DNA from: Aphrocallistes beatrix
Taxonomy: Eukaryota > Porifera > Hexactinellida > Sceptrulophora > Aphrocallistidae
NCBI GenBank assembly: GCA_963281255.1
Contig: OY725490.1
Span: forward strand, 4,030,001 to 4,094,000
Direction: 5' to 3'
Length of the DNA stretch: 64,000 nucleotides
Shown: positions 1 to 11,221 of the stretch, piece after piece
Layout of the letters: every line of letters starts with the position of its first letter
How positions within the stretch are numbered: position 1 is the first letter of the stretch
Program-made: the position numbers and the translations under genes
The notes under the pieces: model-generated
Told to the model about the DNA's origin: nothing
Seen by the model: only the letters and a program-made list of their open reading frames with translations
Databases searched by the model: none

Positions 1-479
1 GACAATTTAATTACTTTTGTCTAGTGTCACAATAATTATGGGACAAACTGTATCCCATCGTTATACATCACAACACAATTCTCTCTCCACATATCAATCC
101 ATTGGTCATCAACTATGATTAAAATGGATAAAACTGTTTTCGAAGAACTTCAGAGTTAGCAATTTGATGAAAGTTTTATGGATAATACAAGTAGTAACGC
201 AGTCGATAACAGCAATATATGGATACATAAGTGACCCTGTCTAATAAATCTACGATAATTTATTGAGATCCTGCATCACTTGATACTTACATCGTTTATC
301 AGTTGTTAAATAGGTTAGATTTTTTGTATAAGAGAAAACTGCACACCCAGCCACGTTATTTAGGTACTCAATTTGTGACTCATCAAATACAGGTCAGCAA
401 TATATTTTATTTCATATGTAACAAACTCAAAATCAATATCAATTAAATCCATTTCTTCATTAAAATCCCTGCAAACTAT
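1..479. other. No recognisable feature
   Basis: AT-rich sequence without a credible open frame or a repeat that I could match elsewhere in the window. Confidence 0.5.
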
Positions 480-867
480 TCAAATATTCTTTAAGAGCTA
501 TGGCTACTGTTAATAGTAAAGTTGTTTCAGCTCTAAAAAGACCTTCAGTTGGGATGCGGCAGGCGTTATATCATGAGTATTATCTCATTATTTTATAATA
601 CTATAATCAAGGCTGCTAATTTGATATACGTATAAATGGCTACTAATATTCAATTCACGCATTGAAGTCTTAATAACCATCAATATATTTTGAAATGCTG
701 GTATATCAACTGTATAACTCGATCTCTAACACGCAAATTCTCATGAAATATAAAGGGATACTGATCCCAATAATGACAATATATACGGTAGCTAAATGTT
801 GATGCGGGCGAGGAGATGAAACACAGTCCCAATTAACAGTCCAATACTAGGATTATTGGATTGTTGT
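480..867. repeat. Unnamed dispersed repeat, copy 1
   Basis: Similar by eye to about 54880-55420: both contain CAGCT(C/T)TAAAAA, GGGATGCGG(C/A), CTCATTATTT and a shared AATATTGATGCGG-like block in the same order. The right side is cut by the TTAA-flanked foldback element. Its class is unknown. Confidence 0.5.
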
Positions 868-2406
868 TTAAGGATACCGCCCTCGAAAAAACATATGATT
901 TTGCTTACAGGATACAATGAAAGTAGAGCTATAAGAGATTTTCGATAAATGCTACGTCATCATATGACAAAAATCTAAAACTTACATTCCATAGGATGTA
1001 GTGCAATTATTATCAATGAATCATATATGTACCCTCATAAAAAGTATATTAGTAGATGAGAACTATGAATTTGGACTTATATTTACAGATATAGAGAGAT
1101 ATCTCTTTTTAGACCCTAAATGGGGGTTTTTGAACGAATCTGGGAGGTCCAAGGCCAGAACTTTCAAAATAATTATCAAAAGTTCTCCAATATTCCGTAC
1201 ACATTATTAACGACAATTGTATTCTTTATTTAGCATAATAGCCACATTTGGATACATATTTAATGATTAGATTCGCCATTTTCTAATATATTCAAAGTTC
1301 TCCATAGAATTTGTATTACAATTAAATCAATGATAAGTCGAGAAATATTTATTTTTTGACAAAGGATTGTTTGAGGAACCTATATTTTTCGCACATATAT
1401 TTTCATTTAAGATCATAATAGATTATATATTTTCAATAGTTTTTAAGATATGACATCGGCCTCTTTCGGGACCATAGAGAGATATTATGCCCGAACTTTA
1501 CCTATAGTAAGCGCTATATCACGAATAAATGATCGGATCCGAACAAATTTTTATTTTTGAAACGATCAGAATTTTATATCTGATCCAGTTATCGCTAAAT
1601 ATCTGATATCAAACAGGCGATTTCCTGAGCATTATATAAATGAACTCCCTTATAGAGCTATTTTGTTTGGATTTTATTTGGCCATTCTTCTAAACCTTTG
1701 TGTTATATAGTCTCCAAAGGTGCCAAAACAATGTTAAGGCCCATATCATTAAATATTATCAAATAAGTTAAAAACTAATTGGTAAATGCGTTAAAAACCT
1801 CCAATAATTTTCAATTTTTAGCAACGCTAAACTTTAGGGGGTTAACTAAAATCAAAATAAATACCGTCCAACTAGTACTACCAGATGGTAGACCGCTCAG
1901 TAATACAATGGAATTAACAATAATCTATTATATTCTTAACTAAAAGGATATATGCGAAAATATATAGGTACCTCAAACATTCCTTCGTCAAAAAATAAAT
2001 AATTCTCGACTTATCATTGATTTAATAGTAATACAAATTCTATGGAGAACTTTGAATATATTAGAAAATGGTGAATTAAATGATTAGATTCGCCATTTTC
2101 TAATATATTCAAAGTTCTCCATATAATTTGTTCTCCATAGAATATGTGTCCAAATGTGTCTATTATGCTAAATAATGAAGACAATTGTCGTTAATAATGT
2201 GTACAGAAAAATTGGAGACCTTTTGATAATTATTTTGAAAGTTATGGCCTTGAACCTCGCAGATTCCGTCAAAAACCCCCATTTAGGGTCCAAAAAGAAT
2301 TATCTCTCTATCTCTGTAAATATAAGTCTAAATTCTTAGTTCTCACTTCCTAATATACTTTTTATGAGTGTACAAATATGATTCTTTGATAATAATTGCA
2401 CTACAC

Positions 2407-2961
2407 CAGTGGTTCTCAACCGGGGGTGCACGCACCCCCTAGGGGTGCGAGGGACGATTCTGGGGGGTGCGAGAAAGTATAGCCACTTGATTTATATTTA
2501 TTAAGTAATAAAAAATTTGTTCCATTTTGCCTACTCAATGAGGTGCATTGTTTCGCTTTAACACATTTTATTGTATTCTTGTAAGTGCTTTTCAAAATCA
2601 TATGGGCATGCCTAATTTCCGGGACGGGACGAGACAGTCCCGGAAAATCTAGATACATAATTTCCTGGACAGGACGGGATCCGTCCCGGGAATTAGGTAT
2701 CTTAACCCGCCCCGTCCCGAAAATTAGGCATCTTAACCCGTCCCGTCCAGGAAATTAGGTACCTTTTCTGTCCCGTCCCGGAGATTAGGCATCTTGACTC
2801 GTCCTGTCCCGGAAATTAGGCTTGCCCAAATCATATGATGTGTAAGTCAATGCGTTTTATTGAATAGGCGTAATGACGCTACCTTTATATTAAAAAGGGG
2901 TGCGAGATTTGATTTCGAAAGCTGAAGGGGTGCGGAAGTCTAAAAAGGTTAAGAAACACGG
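2407..2961. mobile_element. hAT MITE inserted in FB-1
   Basis: Starts CAGTGGTTCTCAACC and ends GGTTAAGAAACACGG, with a perfect 8 bp duplication CACTACAC at 2399-2406 and 2962-2969. The other FB-1 arm reads straight through this site, which confirms the insertion. The terminal sequences match the end of the hAT relic at 63581. The interior repeats GGGGTGCGAG near each end. It is itself interrupted at 2604. Confidence 0.92.
2604..2827. mobile_element. GC-rich 224 bp insertion inside the hAT MITE
   Basis: Ends are GGGCATGCCTAATTTCC and the near-inverse GGAAATTAGGCTTGCCC, flanked by a 9 bp duplication AAATCATAT (2595-2603, 2828-2836). The interior is an array of CCCGTCCCGGAAATTAGG-like units in both orientations. 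Superfamily uncertain; a 9 bp duplication would suit a Mutator- or Merlin-like element. Confidence 0.8.
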
Positions 2962-3931
2962 CACTACACCCTATGGAATGTTAAGTTTTTTTTTTAGATT
3001 TTTGTCATATGATGACGTAGCATTTTTCGAAAATCCTAACTTGGAAACTAAAAGTCGTAGACTTTTGCTCTAACTTCCTAATATACTTTTTGGAAACTCT
3101 TTATTCATTCTAAACTGATAGATTATACTTCGTAGTGCTCGGAATATGAATTATTATTCACAATTATCCCAAACCATTCGGGGTTAGGGGCCTCAAGGAA
3201 ATTTTTGGATTTTCAGGGTACTTTTGCTTTTTTTTGTAAATATTTGGTTCAAATATACCTAAATCAGCAGTATAAATGAGAATAAATTTCTGTGAATGCT
3301 TTTGTTCATTATTAATAACTCATTCTACATTCTTCTTAACATCTAAAATTAAAATGTCTATATCTCGGGACTTTAATATTTCAAAATTGACCGTCTTTAC
3401 AGAATTTTAACTCAAAATTGGTTTGAGATAGAGGTTTGGAAATTTCAAGAGTTGTTCCATATTATTTGGCGATGAACGTAGTACCACCACTTTTTCGATA
3501 TCTTCTTACTCGGTGATTTTATTCCTGATTTCCAAAAAAACCCTGACATTTTCGCCCTTTTTTGGCCCTTTTTTTTCGGACACCGATAAAATTTACAATT
3601 TTTGTCATTTTAACTTTCTTCTGGTCCAATGAAGTTGCAAATATGGTAGACTATCTATGATTCGATTTTGGCAGCATTTGATTCCTTGGTATGTCCTAAA
3701 CAATTCCTTGAGTGCCCGAATTTCTACCATTAAGATGTGCTAGCGGAAAACGAAAAAAACATACTTTGAGACACTGTATCTCAAAAACTAGAAATGAGAA
3801 TCAAAAACGGTTTGGAATGTGCCAGTATATCTTGATGGAGATACCTCCCCACGCTTAACATCTCTTATAGCTCTACTTTCATCGTATGCTGTAAGCCAAA
3901 TCATATGTTTTTTCGAGGGCGGTATCCTTAA

Positions 3932-6700
3932 CCAATCCATGGTTCAGCAAAAGAAGAGGATTTGATGAACCAAACCCTGCAACTTAGTTTGAGATCCGAA
4001 AGTGAGGAGAAAATGAAGTTCATCGTCAATTCTCTAAAAGACTTGAAAGATAAGTTAACCTTGATTTCACTAACCAATAGTTGGTTTGTATGGTTTCGTG
4101 ATGAAAATAACATCACCTTCGCTCTTACAAAGATGAGTGAAAGAAATATGTCTGTGAATTCGTACCTAGAAATCAATTCCTATCTATCTACCTCAGCCTA
4201 TTTTCATGGACAAAACATTCCCGTTTCCATTGCAGCAATTAATGACTTCCGACAAATTGAATCTGTTTTGTAAGAACTTGCTTTAGAACACGAATCTAAT
4301 TCTAAAAACACTAAGCAGTCATTTCATATATCCCGAGCCAAAGAGAAAATTAAGGAGGTCATCAATGATTTACTTCATGATATTGAACTTCATAGTGATA
4401 GCTCAGAATTACCGCGTTTGCAACATCCTCTGTCAATTAGAGAATACATTTATCCCCAAGAATAGACGACGATACAATATTATAACACAAATCATGGCTA
4501 TTAAGTCGCATCTGATATCTCCTGCTTGCAATAAGTATCTTCAGAGTTTAAACTGTAATCTCTTCCTCATGTTCATACATTAGAAAAATTGTATGCTTCT
4601 TTTGGTCTTGAAAATGATTTCTGTGTATAACTTCGCCAGGCCACTTCTTGCTTTATTCCAAGGGAAAGAAATGTTTTTGTTCAAATGGATAAATTCATGT
4701 TAGATCTGATATTTCATATCAAGGGCGGAAATATTTGGTCCTAATTTAACTCCAGATGATCCAACGAGAACTGTATTCGCTGTATGGTTTCCAGTTTACA
4801 TAAAAAATTGTATTGCATCTCTCGCTTATCACCTTGTGCATCTATCTCTGCTGAAACTATATTCCCAATCATAAAATTTTGCATAATCGATATCGAACAT
4901 TGCGATCTAAGGGTGCAAGTCATTTCAACTGATAATTATCTTAAGTGTGAATTTGTTTAAACTATTTTCTTCGAATGGAAAGTTAGAGACTAATGTACCT
5001 CACCCATTTGATAGCAGTAGAATTCTCTTTCTAATATTTGACTTTGTTCATTTATTGAAAAGTATTCGTAATAACTGGTTGAACCAAAATGATTATGATA
5101 AAACGTTTTATTTTCCGAATCTGGTAAATTTTAAAGCTGATTCTATCGATTATCCACTTAAATTTGGTAGTACATCCTTTCAAGATGTCCGTCAATTATA
5201 TAATTCAGAAAGAACAAGTTTAGCCAAGTTAGCACCTCATTTGACTATGAAATAATGCTATCCATCTAGCATAGAGCGTCAAAATTTAAGACTGATGTTG
5301 AAAGTCGTTAACGAATTAACTCTTTCTGCACTAAACATTCAGAACGGATTGCGTATCCCAGAATTTAGAAATAATACACCGGAGTTTGTTGATATCCTTC
5401 TTTCTGTTTGGAAATTATCTAACGTGAATACACCATTTAAAGGAATACGTTTGAACGATCATTTCTCTGAACCTTTGACTTTTAATGATGAACGGTTTTT
5501 ATTCTTGATTCGTGTAGTTTTCTGGTTGGATGCCGGGCAAGCTCTACCAGAAAAAAATGGAAAACTGAGTAAATAAACATTCACTAGTTTTAGGCATGCT
5601 TGTATTGCATTACCACAAATTGCTTATCATCTGACTAACTCTTGTGATTTTTTTCCTATGTGTTCCTCTTTTCTACAAACAGTTCATTGGAACACCATGT
5701 CGGGCTGTATCGTATGATATCGGGTTCTAATTACCATGTCTCGTATCTTCAGATTCTCGAAACCGAGCGTCGACTCAAACTTTCTAGCATATTAAATATA
5801 TTTGCTGACCGACAAGACTCTTGTTTGCCATCAATTCAGTCATTTGTCAAATCCTTTTCTTCTCCTTATTCTACTAGTGATGTTGATTTGAAGTAATTTC
5901 TTGATAATATTTCCGATCTATCAACCATTGAAGTCCGGTGTGTGACAGGTGCTTCAATCATTGGCCTTTATTGCAGGCTATTCTGTACATCCAAACCTGA
6001 AATCATCGAAACCATGTCATATCTGTATTAATCTGTTTACAGTTGATAAATAATTTCTTCTTGATTTAGCCTCGGATTCTGAGTTTAAACTTCTGCAGTT
6101 AACGGACCGTGGCGGACTTAAACTAAGTTGACTAATTCATAATTCCTGAAATATGAATCATTCGATTAATTCATAATTCAGGTATTATGAGCTATTCGAA
6201 TAATTCATAATTCGGGAATTATGGATTATTCGAAAAATTCATTCATATAATTCATGATATTTTCCTGTAAAAAACTTCAATTTTGAATAATTCTTCTCAG
6301 GCTTGATGAATTATGAATTATTCGAATTATTCATTAATTCATGAATTAGTCAACTTAGGACTTAAGTACCCATCTGAGCCTGTTTTGAATTCTATACTTG
6401 TTTTATGGAAGACATTTTATGCAATCGAGAATAATAAAGAGCTGTTAGCAAAGCTAGTAAGTGGGCCTTCTAGAAAAATATTAGTTGAACTCACATTGAT
6501 GTACTTGGAAGATAGTGATAATCGTGATACGAATATTTGGAAGTATAATTGTGTTAACTGTACAAATATTCAATTGGAGCATCTTACAGAAACTTGCATT
6601 TACCTCAGCGAATTGCTTTCTCGCAAATATAGTCAAGAATTATAAATCTCTAATTCTTTCAGAAGTTGCAGAAAAACGTAAATTAAAAAGATTTTCTTAA
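3932..6700 (+). pseudogene. P-element/THAP9-type transposase, degenerate
   Basis: Successive fragments in changing frames read as a P-element-type transposase. 3962-4273 contains WFVWFRDENNITF and HGQNIPVS. Around 4580-4920 a stop-interrupted stretch contains SFGLENDFCV, FIPRERNVFVQMD and MVSSLHKK. 4947-5255 contains FDFVHLLKSIRNNWLNQ, and 5295-5576 contains LKVVNELTLSALNIQNGLR and RVVFWLDAGQ. 5660-5896 and 6080-6650 contain LLQLTDRGGL, LKYPSEPVLNSILVLWK and SRKILVELTL. These blocks follow the family order. There are several stops and frameshifts, plus a 236 bp MITE in the C-terminal part at 6122-6357. The THAP DNA-binding domain is absent here, probably because the 5' end was lost next to FB-1. 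No function is expected. Assignment is by recalled family motifs. Confidence 0.8.
6122..6357. mobile_element. AT-rich MITE splitting the P-like transposase
   Basis: Bounded by TAAGTTGACTAATTCAT and its inverse, with an 8 bp duplication GGACTTAA at 6114-6121 and 6358-6365. Removing the element and one repeat restores the P-like reading frame across GGL/KYPSEP. The body is built from ATTCATAATTC-like palindromes. Related copies lie at 35571, 37900 and 62232. Confidence 0.85.
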
Positions 6701-6705
6701 TTAGT

Positions 6706-6751
6706 AGGACACTTTGTGTCCGCCAATTGTAGATAGGTAGTGGCCGTTATT

Positions 6752-6799
<48 letters not shown>

Positions 6800-6840
6800 A
6801 CACATATACATAAACATTAATCGAGTTTTAATAGTAAGGA
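6706..6840 (-). mobile_element. HEL-A remnant, internally deleted
   Basis: Contains the HEL-A 3' hairpin part (GGACACTTTGTGTCCGCC) at about 6709-6726, then a TA microsatellite and the 5' terminus, read on the minus strand as TCCTTACTATTAAAACTCGA. The ordinary body is missing. Confidence 0.65.
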
Positions 6841-7417
6841 TTATGAAATCCAATCACCATTTTCACTATACATGATAATTTTAACCACAGGGTAACGGGC
6901 GGTAATGTTTGGGAGTCCTAGAAATTCACAGTTAACTTAATAGCTCAATTCACTGGATTTTAGAAAATAAAATTTCCCTTGTTCTTCATTCATGGTACAT
7001 TTACTGTCAGGCCTTCTATTAAGTAGGCTATGGTTCTACATATTTTCTGATGTAGGAATATGTCCTTCAACATACATATTTGTTTCCATTTTACAACTAT
7101 TGATGTCATGATTCCATTGTTATTAGTCATCTTTTACTAATTTTTTTACAAATATTTACATCAACAATAACACATTTTGCATCTTTATACGACGGAATCT
7201 ATTTTTATAATTCTGAATTTAAAATCCTGCTTTGAACACCCGAATAAAAAAATTGTAGAGTTTCAATACCTTGCGGTTTCTTTTTTGGGAGAATTGGGAG
7301 CTTTGGGGATCCCTCCCGAGAAAAACTTTGCCTGACGTGAAAGGAAGTTTTTTTATTGCTGATTTCATTGTATTACTGAGAATTTTATGAGTTTGTCCGC
7401 TAAAGCTTAGGACTGTT
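6841..7417. other. No gene; weak FB-1-like tract
   Basis: No supported coding sequence. At about 7340-7385 the string TTTCATTGTATTACTGAG resembles the FB-1 copy at 44390-44410, so a decayed fragment may be present. Confidence 0.4.
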
Positions 7418-7535
7418 GCGTGGAATTTTGAGACGCATAGAATTTTGAGACACTAGTGTTATCGAACCATGGATTGCGTAGAATTTTGAGACGCATAGAA
7501 TTCTGAGACACTAGTGTTATAGAACTATGGATTGC
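7418..7535. repeat. Two-unit 58 bp tandem repeat
   Basis: Two units built from GCATAGAATT(T/C)TGAGACAC and TAGTGTTAT(C/A)GAAC(C/T)ATGG. They share the TTTGAGAC core with the adjoining minisatellite, so one array probably evolved from the other. Confidence 0.85.
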
Positions 7536-7885
7536 GTAGAATTTTGAGACATTTCTATTAAATTTATTATGCAAATAGCGAGCGTAGAATTTTGAGACAT
7601 TTCTATTAAATTTATTATGCAAATAGCGAGCGTAGAATTTTGAGACATTCTATTAGATTTATTATGCAAATAGCGAGCGTAGAATTTTGAGACATTCTAT
7701 TAAATTTATTATGCAAATAGCGAGCGTAGAATTTTGAGACATTCTATTAGATTTATTATGCAAATAGCGAGCGTAGAATTTTGAGACATTCTACTAGATT
7801 TATTATGCAAATAGCGAGCGTAGAATTTTGAGACATTCTATTAGATTTATTATGCAGATAGCGAGCGTAGAATTTTGAGACATTC
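7536..7885. repeat. 47-48 bp minisatellite with octamer motif
   Basis: About seven units of 47-48 bp, each containing GCGTAGAATTTTGAGACAT and ATTATGCAAATAGCGA. ATGCAAAT occurs perfectly six times (7569, 7617, 7664, 7711, 7758, 7805) and as ATGCAGAT at 7852. A single related TTTGAGACAT is found at 8200. Confidence 0.95.
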
Positions 7886-8451
7886 TATTAGATTTAGTGT
7901 CAATTATTTTAATACAGGTTATCCTAATAACTAAATCAAACCCTCCTCTAGAGTGTACTTTACAAGATAATTGGAAGAACGTGAACATGTTTAATAATAA
8001 ATAAATAAAATACATACAACATAAAATGTTAATTTTAACAAATAAATAAAATATAAATATATTTACTACAAAGGAATTATATTGTTGGTTATTTAGTAGT
8101 TTAGCAATCGGTAGTACATGATTTCATAACACTCATATATTGCAATAAATCAGATAATCGTGCTGTCGTTAAATTAACTTGTAAAGTGTCTACTGCGTTA
8201 TAATTTTGAGACATCGAAATACTTTTGCGTCCATTAATTACAAATCAGACTGTTCTCCTCTAAGCTTGAAGATAGGTGTTGTGTTATTTGTTAAATTAAT
8301 GCTATTATCATCAGAAAAATACAGGCCTTTCGTCTATCTAAGACTCATCAGGCTGGCTAGTTTACAACTAGGTCCATATGTAAACACGTAGTCCGTATAG
8401 TATTGTTTGTTTGTAAACACCGAGTCCGTACAGTAAATGTGAAGAAGCTAT
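7886..8451. other. OTU gene 3' flank, no feature seen
   Basis: AT-rich; downstream of the OTU stop codon. Open frames here are short and lack family signatures. Confidence 0.4.
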
Positions 8452-9323
8452 TTAGTCAAGAGTCTGAACATCTCCGGGTATGTTTCCATAAGAAGGAGTG
8501 GGGCAGTTTATCATTGAGATGACTGGTTCATAATGATTAAAATTTTGGATGTAGATGGCTGATTCAGGATTGTCAGTGGCTCTATGCAGGTTCCATCTAA
8601 CAACTCGAATAAGCGAGCTTCCTTGATTGTTATTGGTCGCTACATATATATCCACATTGAAGATACAAGAGGCCGTCATTATTTCTACATCGCTTCCCCA
8701 AATTCCATTAAGATGACAGGGATTCTCATCTAGAAGGTAGTTACATGGGGTTATTTGTTTTTGTTTGAAGTACCAGACAAGTTTCGTTGTTCCTTCAGAG
8801 GCGATAAAATGAGATATAATTTTACGCATTTGAGGATAGTTATCTTCTTTGCCAGTAAATACTTTCGCTAGGCATCTGTACAAACAGTTACCATCACCTA
8901 CTATGCTCTCGGTCTCCCATGGTTGATAACAGCTAAGTGGTTGGCCTGCGAGGTTACTGGGTTGCCGAATTAGAGAGTCGAATTTGAGTCCATATAAATC
9001 GCATTTCTCTCTTAGCCACTCTTCTGAAAGAACTTGGATTTTAGGACTGGAGCTAGGGATCTCCGGGCTTCTGGATTTCGATTTGTCAGGGAATGAATCC
9101 CAAAGAATGGAACTCAAATACTGGATAGCCTAAAGTATAAATATTATAATATAAATTTTAAAACGTAGTCATTCGAATGTTTCGAACTTGGCACTTATAA
9201 AATATGAATTCATAGAATAGTTTGATATACATTATAATATTTTTATGCATTTTATCTGGACACAATTTATTAAATATAACTCACAACTCCATAAAGTACT
9301 TTCTCAGCGTATTTAGCAGCCAT
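8452..9323 (-). CDS. OTU-family cysteine protease, two exons
   Basis: The product is predicted to be an ovarian-tumour (OTU) type deubiquitinase-like protease. Exon 1 is 9323-9285, beginning ATGG and encoding 13 residues. It ends at a GTGAGT donor, followed by a 164 nt intron and an ATCCAG acceptor, and exon 2 is 9120-8452. The spliced product is 235 residues with phase kept. Catalytic elements are visible: GDGNCLYRCL (Asp and nucleophilic Cys), then NGIWGSDVEIMTAS and VDIYVA, and finally NHYEPV with the catalytic His about 117 residues after the Cys. In the exon 2 frame counted from TTG at 9117, these are D75, C78 and H195. The N-terminal part has a Ser/Pro-rich stretch. The frame is also open upstream of the proposed ATG, so the true start could be further 5'. 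No specific OTU subfamily is recognised. A transposon remnant abuts the 5' side. The gene appears intact. Confidence 0.8.
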
Positions 9324-9345
9324 AATATCTCCTAATTCTGGATAT

Positions 9346-9470
9346 AAATCTGACAAGTGATTTGGCTTACAGCAGCGATGAAAGTAGATATAAGCGATGA
9401 AAGCGATGAAAGTAGATATAAATCTGGATATAAATCTGACAAGTGATTTGGCTTACAGCAGCGATGAAAG
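9346..9470. repeat. Local duplication at the OTU gene 5' edge
   Basis: A block starting GGATATAAATCTGACAAGTG and running through GGCTTACAGCAGCGATGAAA appears twice, at about 9349 and 9422, with a scrambled GCGATGAAAG repeat between. It joins the OTU upstream sequence to the foldback-element end. Confidence 0.7.
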
Positions 9471-10143
9471 TAGAGCTATAAGAGATGTTTAGAGTGGGCA
9501 GGTATCTCCATCAAGCAATACTTGCACTTTCCAAACCGTTTTTGATTCTCATTTCTAGTTTTTGAGATACAGTGTCTCAAAGTCTGTTTTTTTTCGTTTT
9601 TCGCTAGTACATGTTAATGGTAGAAATCCGGCCGCTCAAGGAATTGTTTAGGACATACCAATGAAACAAACGCTTCCAAAATCGAATCATAGATAGTCTA
9701 TCATATTGCCACTTCATAGGACCAAAATAAACTTAAAATGACAAAAATTGTAAATTTTATCGGTGTCCGAAAAAAAAGGGCCAAAGAAGGGCTAAAAATG
9801 TCTGTTTTTTTGCAAAAATCAGTAATAAAATCACCAAGTTATCGAAAATAAAATGGTCTTACGTTCATCGACTAATGATATGGAACAACTCTTGAAATTT
9901 TCAAACCTCTATATCAAACCAATTTTGACTTAAAATTCTGTAAAGACGGTTAAATTTGAAATTTTAAAGTCCCGAGATATAGAGATTTTAAGTTTAGATG
10001 TTAAGAAGAATGTAAAATGAGTTATTAAAAATGAACAAAAGCATTCACAAACATTTATTCGCATTTATACTATTGATTTAGGTCAGAGGCGTAGCTTACA
10101 CCTATGTCGCCCGGGGTGGATGTATTTCATGCCGCCCCTCAAC

Positions 10144-11221
10144 CAGGGGCGGATACAGGGTTTAGACTCAGGGGGGGCCAAAAGCGAGCGAAGGTAATGG
10201 GGGTACTGGGGGGAACCCCCCAGAAAAATTTTTTAACTTTAGGTGGTCAAATATCAATGTACAGCAATTCTTATCAAATCTCATACGGGATTTGAATTTC
10301 CTTCCTGTAACCTGATTACCACTTTGTACTTCGCCAATTCATCACAAGCGTTAAACCGGATTTCAATTCTCATTTTCGTAGTGAAGAAAGCACTGAAATA
10401 TCTACAACTAGAAATATTCTAACCTTCTTGGACTACTATGGGCAAACTTTGAGATGACGTTTTCAATGTTTACACGGATGTCCTTATTACAAAAAATGAG
10501 AGCAAGACTAGAAAGTCGCTCTTCAACCATAGTAGACCTCAAGTACGTTTTAACAAGCCTGAGTTTACTGAAGGATCGCTCTGAAGTACATGATGAAACA
10601 GCCACATTTGCTGCTAAAATAAGTCAAAATGGAGCCGGTCACCACTCGTCTACGTTTAGATTCCATTTTGTTACGATCTAAGCTTCCTGTACACAGTAAG
10701 ATTATCAATATGTTATATAAAGAAAGGAATAATTTATGAAGAGGTAATAAGAAAAAATTGATAGTAAGAAAACCCCGGCATAATTAAAATGTTTTTGCGA
10801 GTATATTTAGGTTTTAGTCAACATAGTGATAATGATGCAATGTATGGCATTCTAATGAAAAATAATTCTGTACGGATTTTAGATGCCTATGAAATAGTAG
10901 CATACTCAAGTTTTCACCTCAATCGAATCTAAATGGAAACTCGAAGCTAATTATGGAGTATTAGTCTCAAATAAAAGAATAATTGTTACACTTATGGGTT
11001 AATGTAAATCAGATCTGATGAAATCATTAAACACGGAATAATTGAATTGAAGAAAGAAGTATCTTGGTAGATATAATTGGAATTGAGAAAATAAACTCAT
11101 ATAATTGAGGGCTAAAGTTCACAAATCTGGGGGGCTAGACCCAAATAGCTCTCCCGTAGATCAATTCGTAAAATTTTCAGGGGGGGCATGGCCCCCTGGA
11201 CCCCCCCTGTATCCGCCCCTG
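10144..11221 (-). mobile_element. Nested hAT element with hATC relic
   Basis: Termini CAGGGGCGGATACAGG and CCTGTATCCGCCCCTG are perfect inverted repeats. Flanking octamers CCCTCAAC and CTCTCAAC differ by one base and are read as the target duplication. It retains a minus-strand C-terminal dimerisation segment (10605-10408) but no catalytic domain, so it is an internally deleted derivative. Confidence 0.92.
10408..10605 (-). pseudogene. hAT transposase C-terminal dimerisation fragment
   Basis: The 65-residue reading contains CTSERSFSKLRLVKTYLRST and ERLSSLALIFCNKDI, the hATC dimerisation signature seen in ZMYM/ZBED-type hAT transposases. The catalytic and zinc-finger parts are absent. The fragment is the only coding relic inside the 10144-11221 element and lies on its minus strand. 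It is non-functional by itself. Confidence 0.8.

Larger units (their letters stand above)
872..3927. mobile_element. Foldback element FB-1, copy 1, TTAA-flanked
   Basis: The termini GGATACCGCCCTCGAAAAAA (left) and its reverse complement (right) are flanked by TTAA at 868-871 and 3928-3931. Long internal arms about 960-1400 and 1950-2400 plus 2970-3060 are inverted copies of one another. The right arm carries a 555 bp hAT insertion; without it and its duplicated 8 bp the element would be about 2.5 kb. No transposase is visible. The TTAA flanks resemble a piggyBac-type target, but TTAA is palindromic and could simply be part of the terminal repeat. Confidence 0.8.

Noticed and set aside
7418-7885. 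Regular repeats resembling a CRISPR array
   Set aside because: Units are directly adjacent minisatellite copies without unique spacers, in a eukaryotic gene context.
10104-10295. Plus-strand 63-residue open frame
   Set aside because: It lies over hAT terminal repeats and has no domain.
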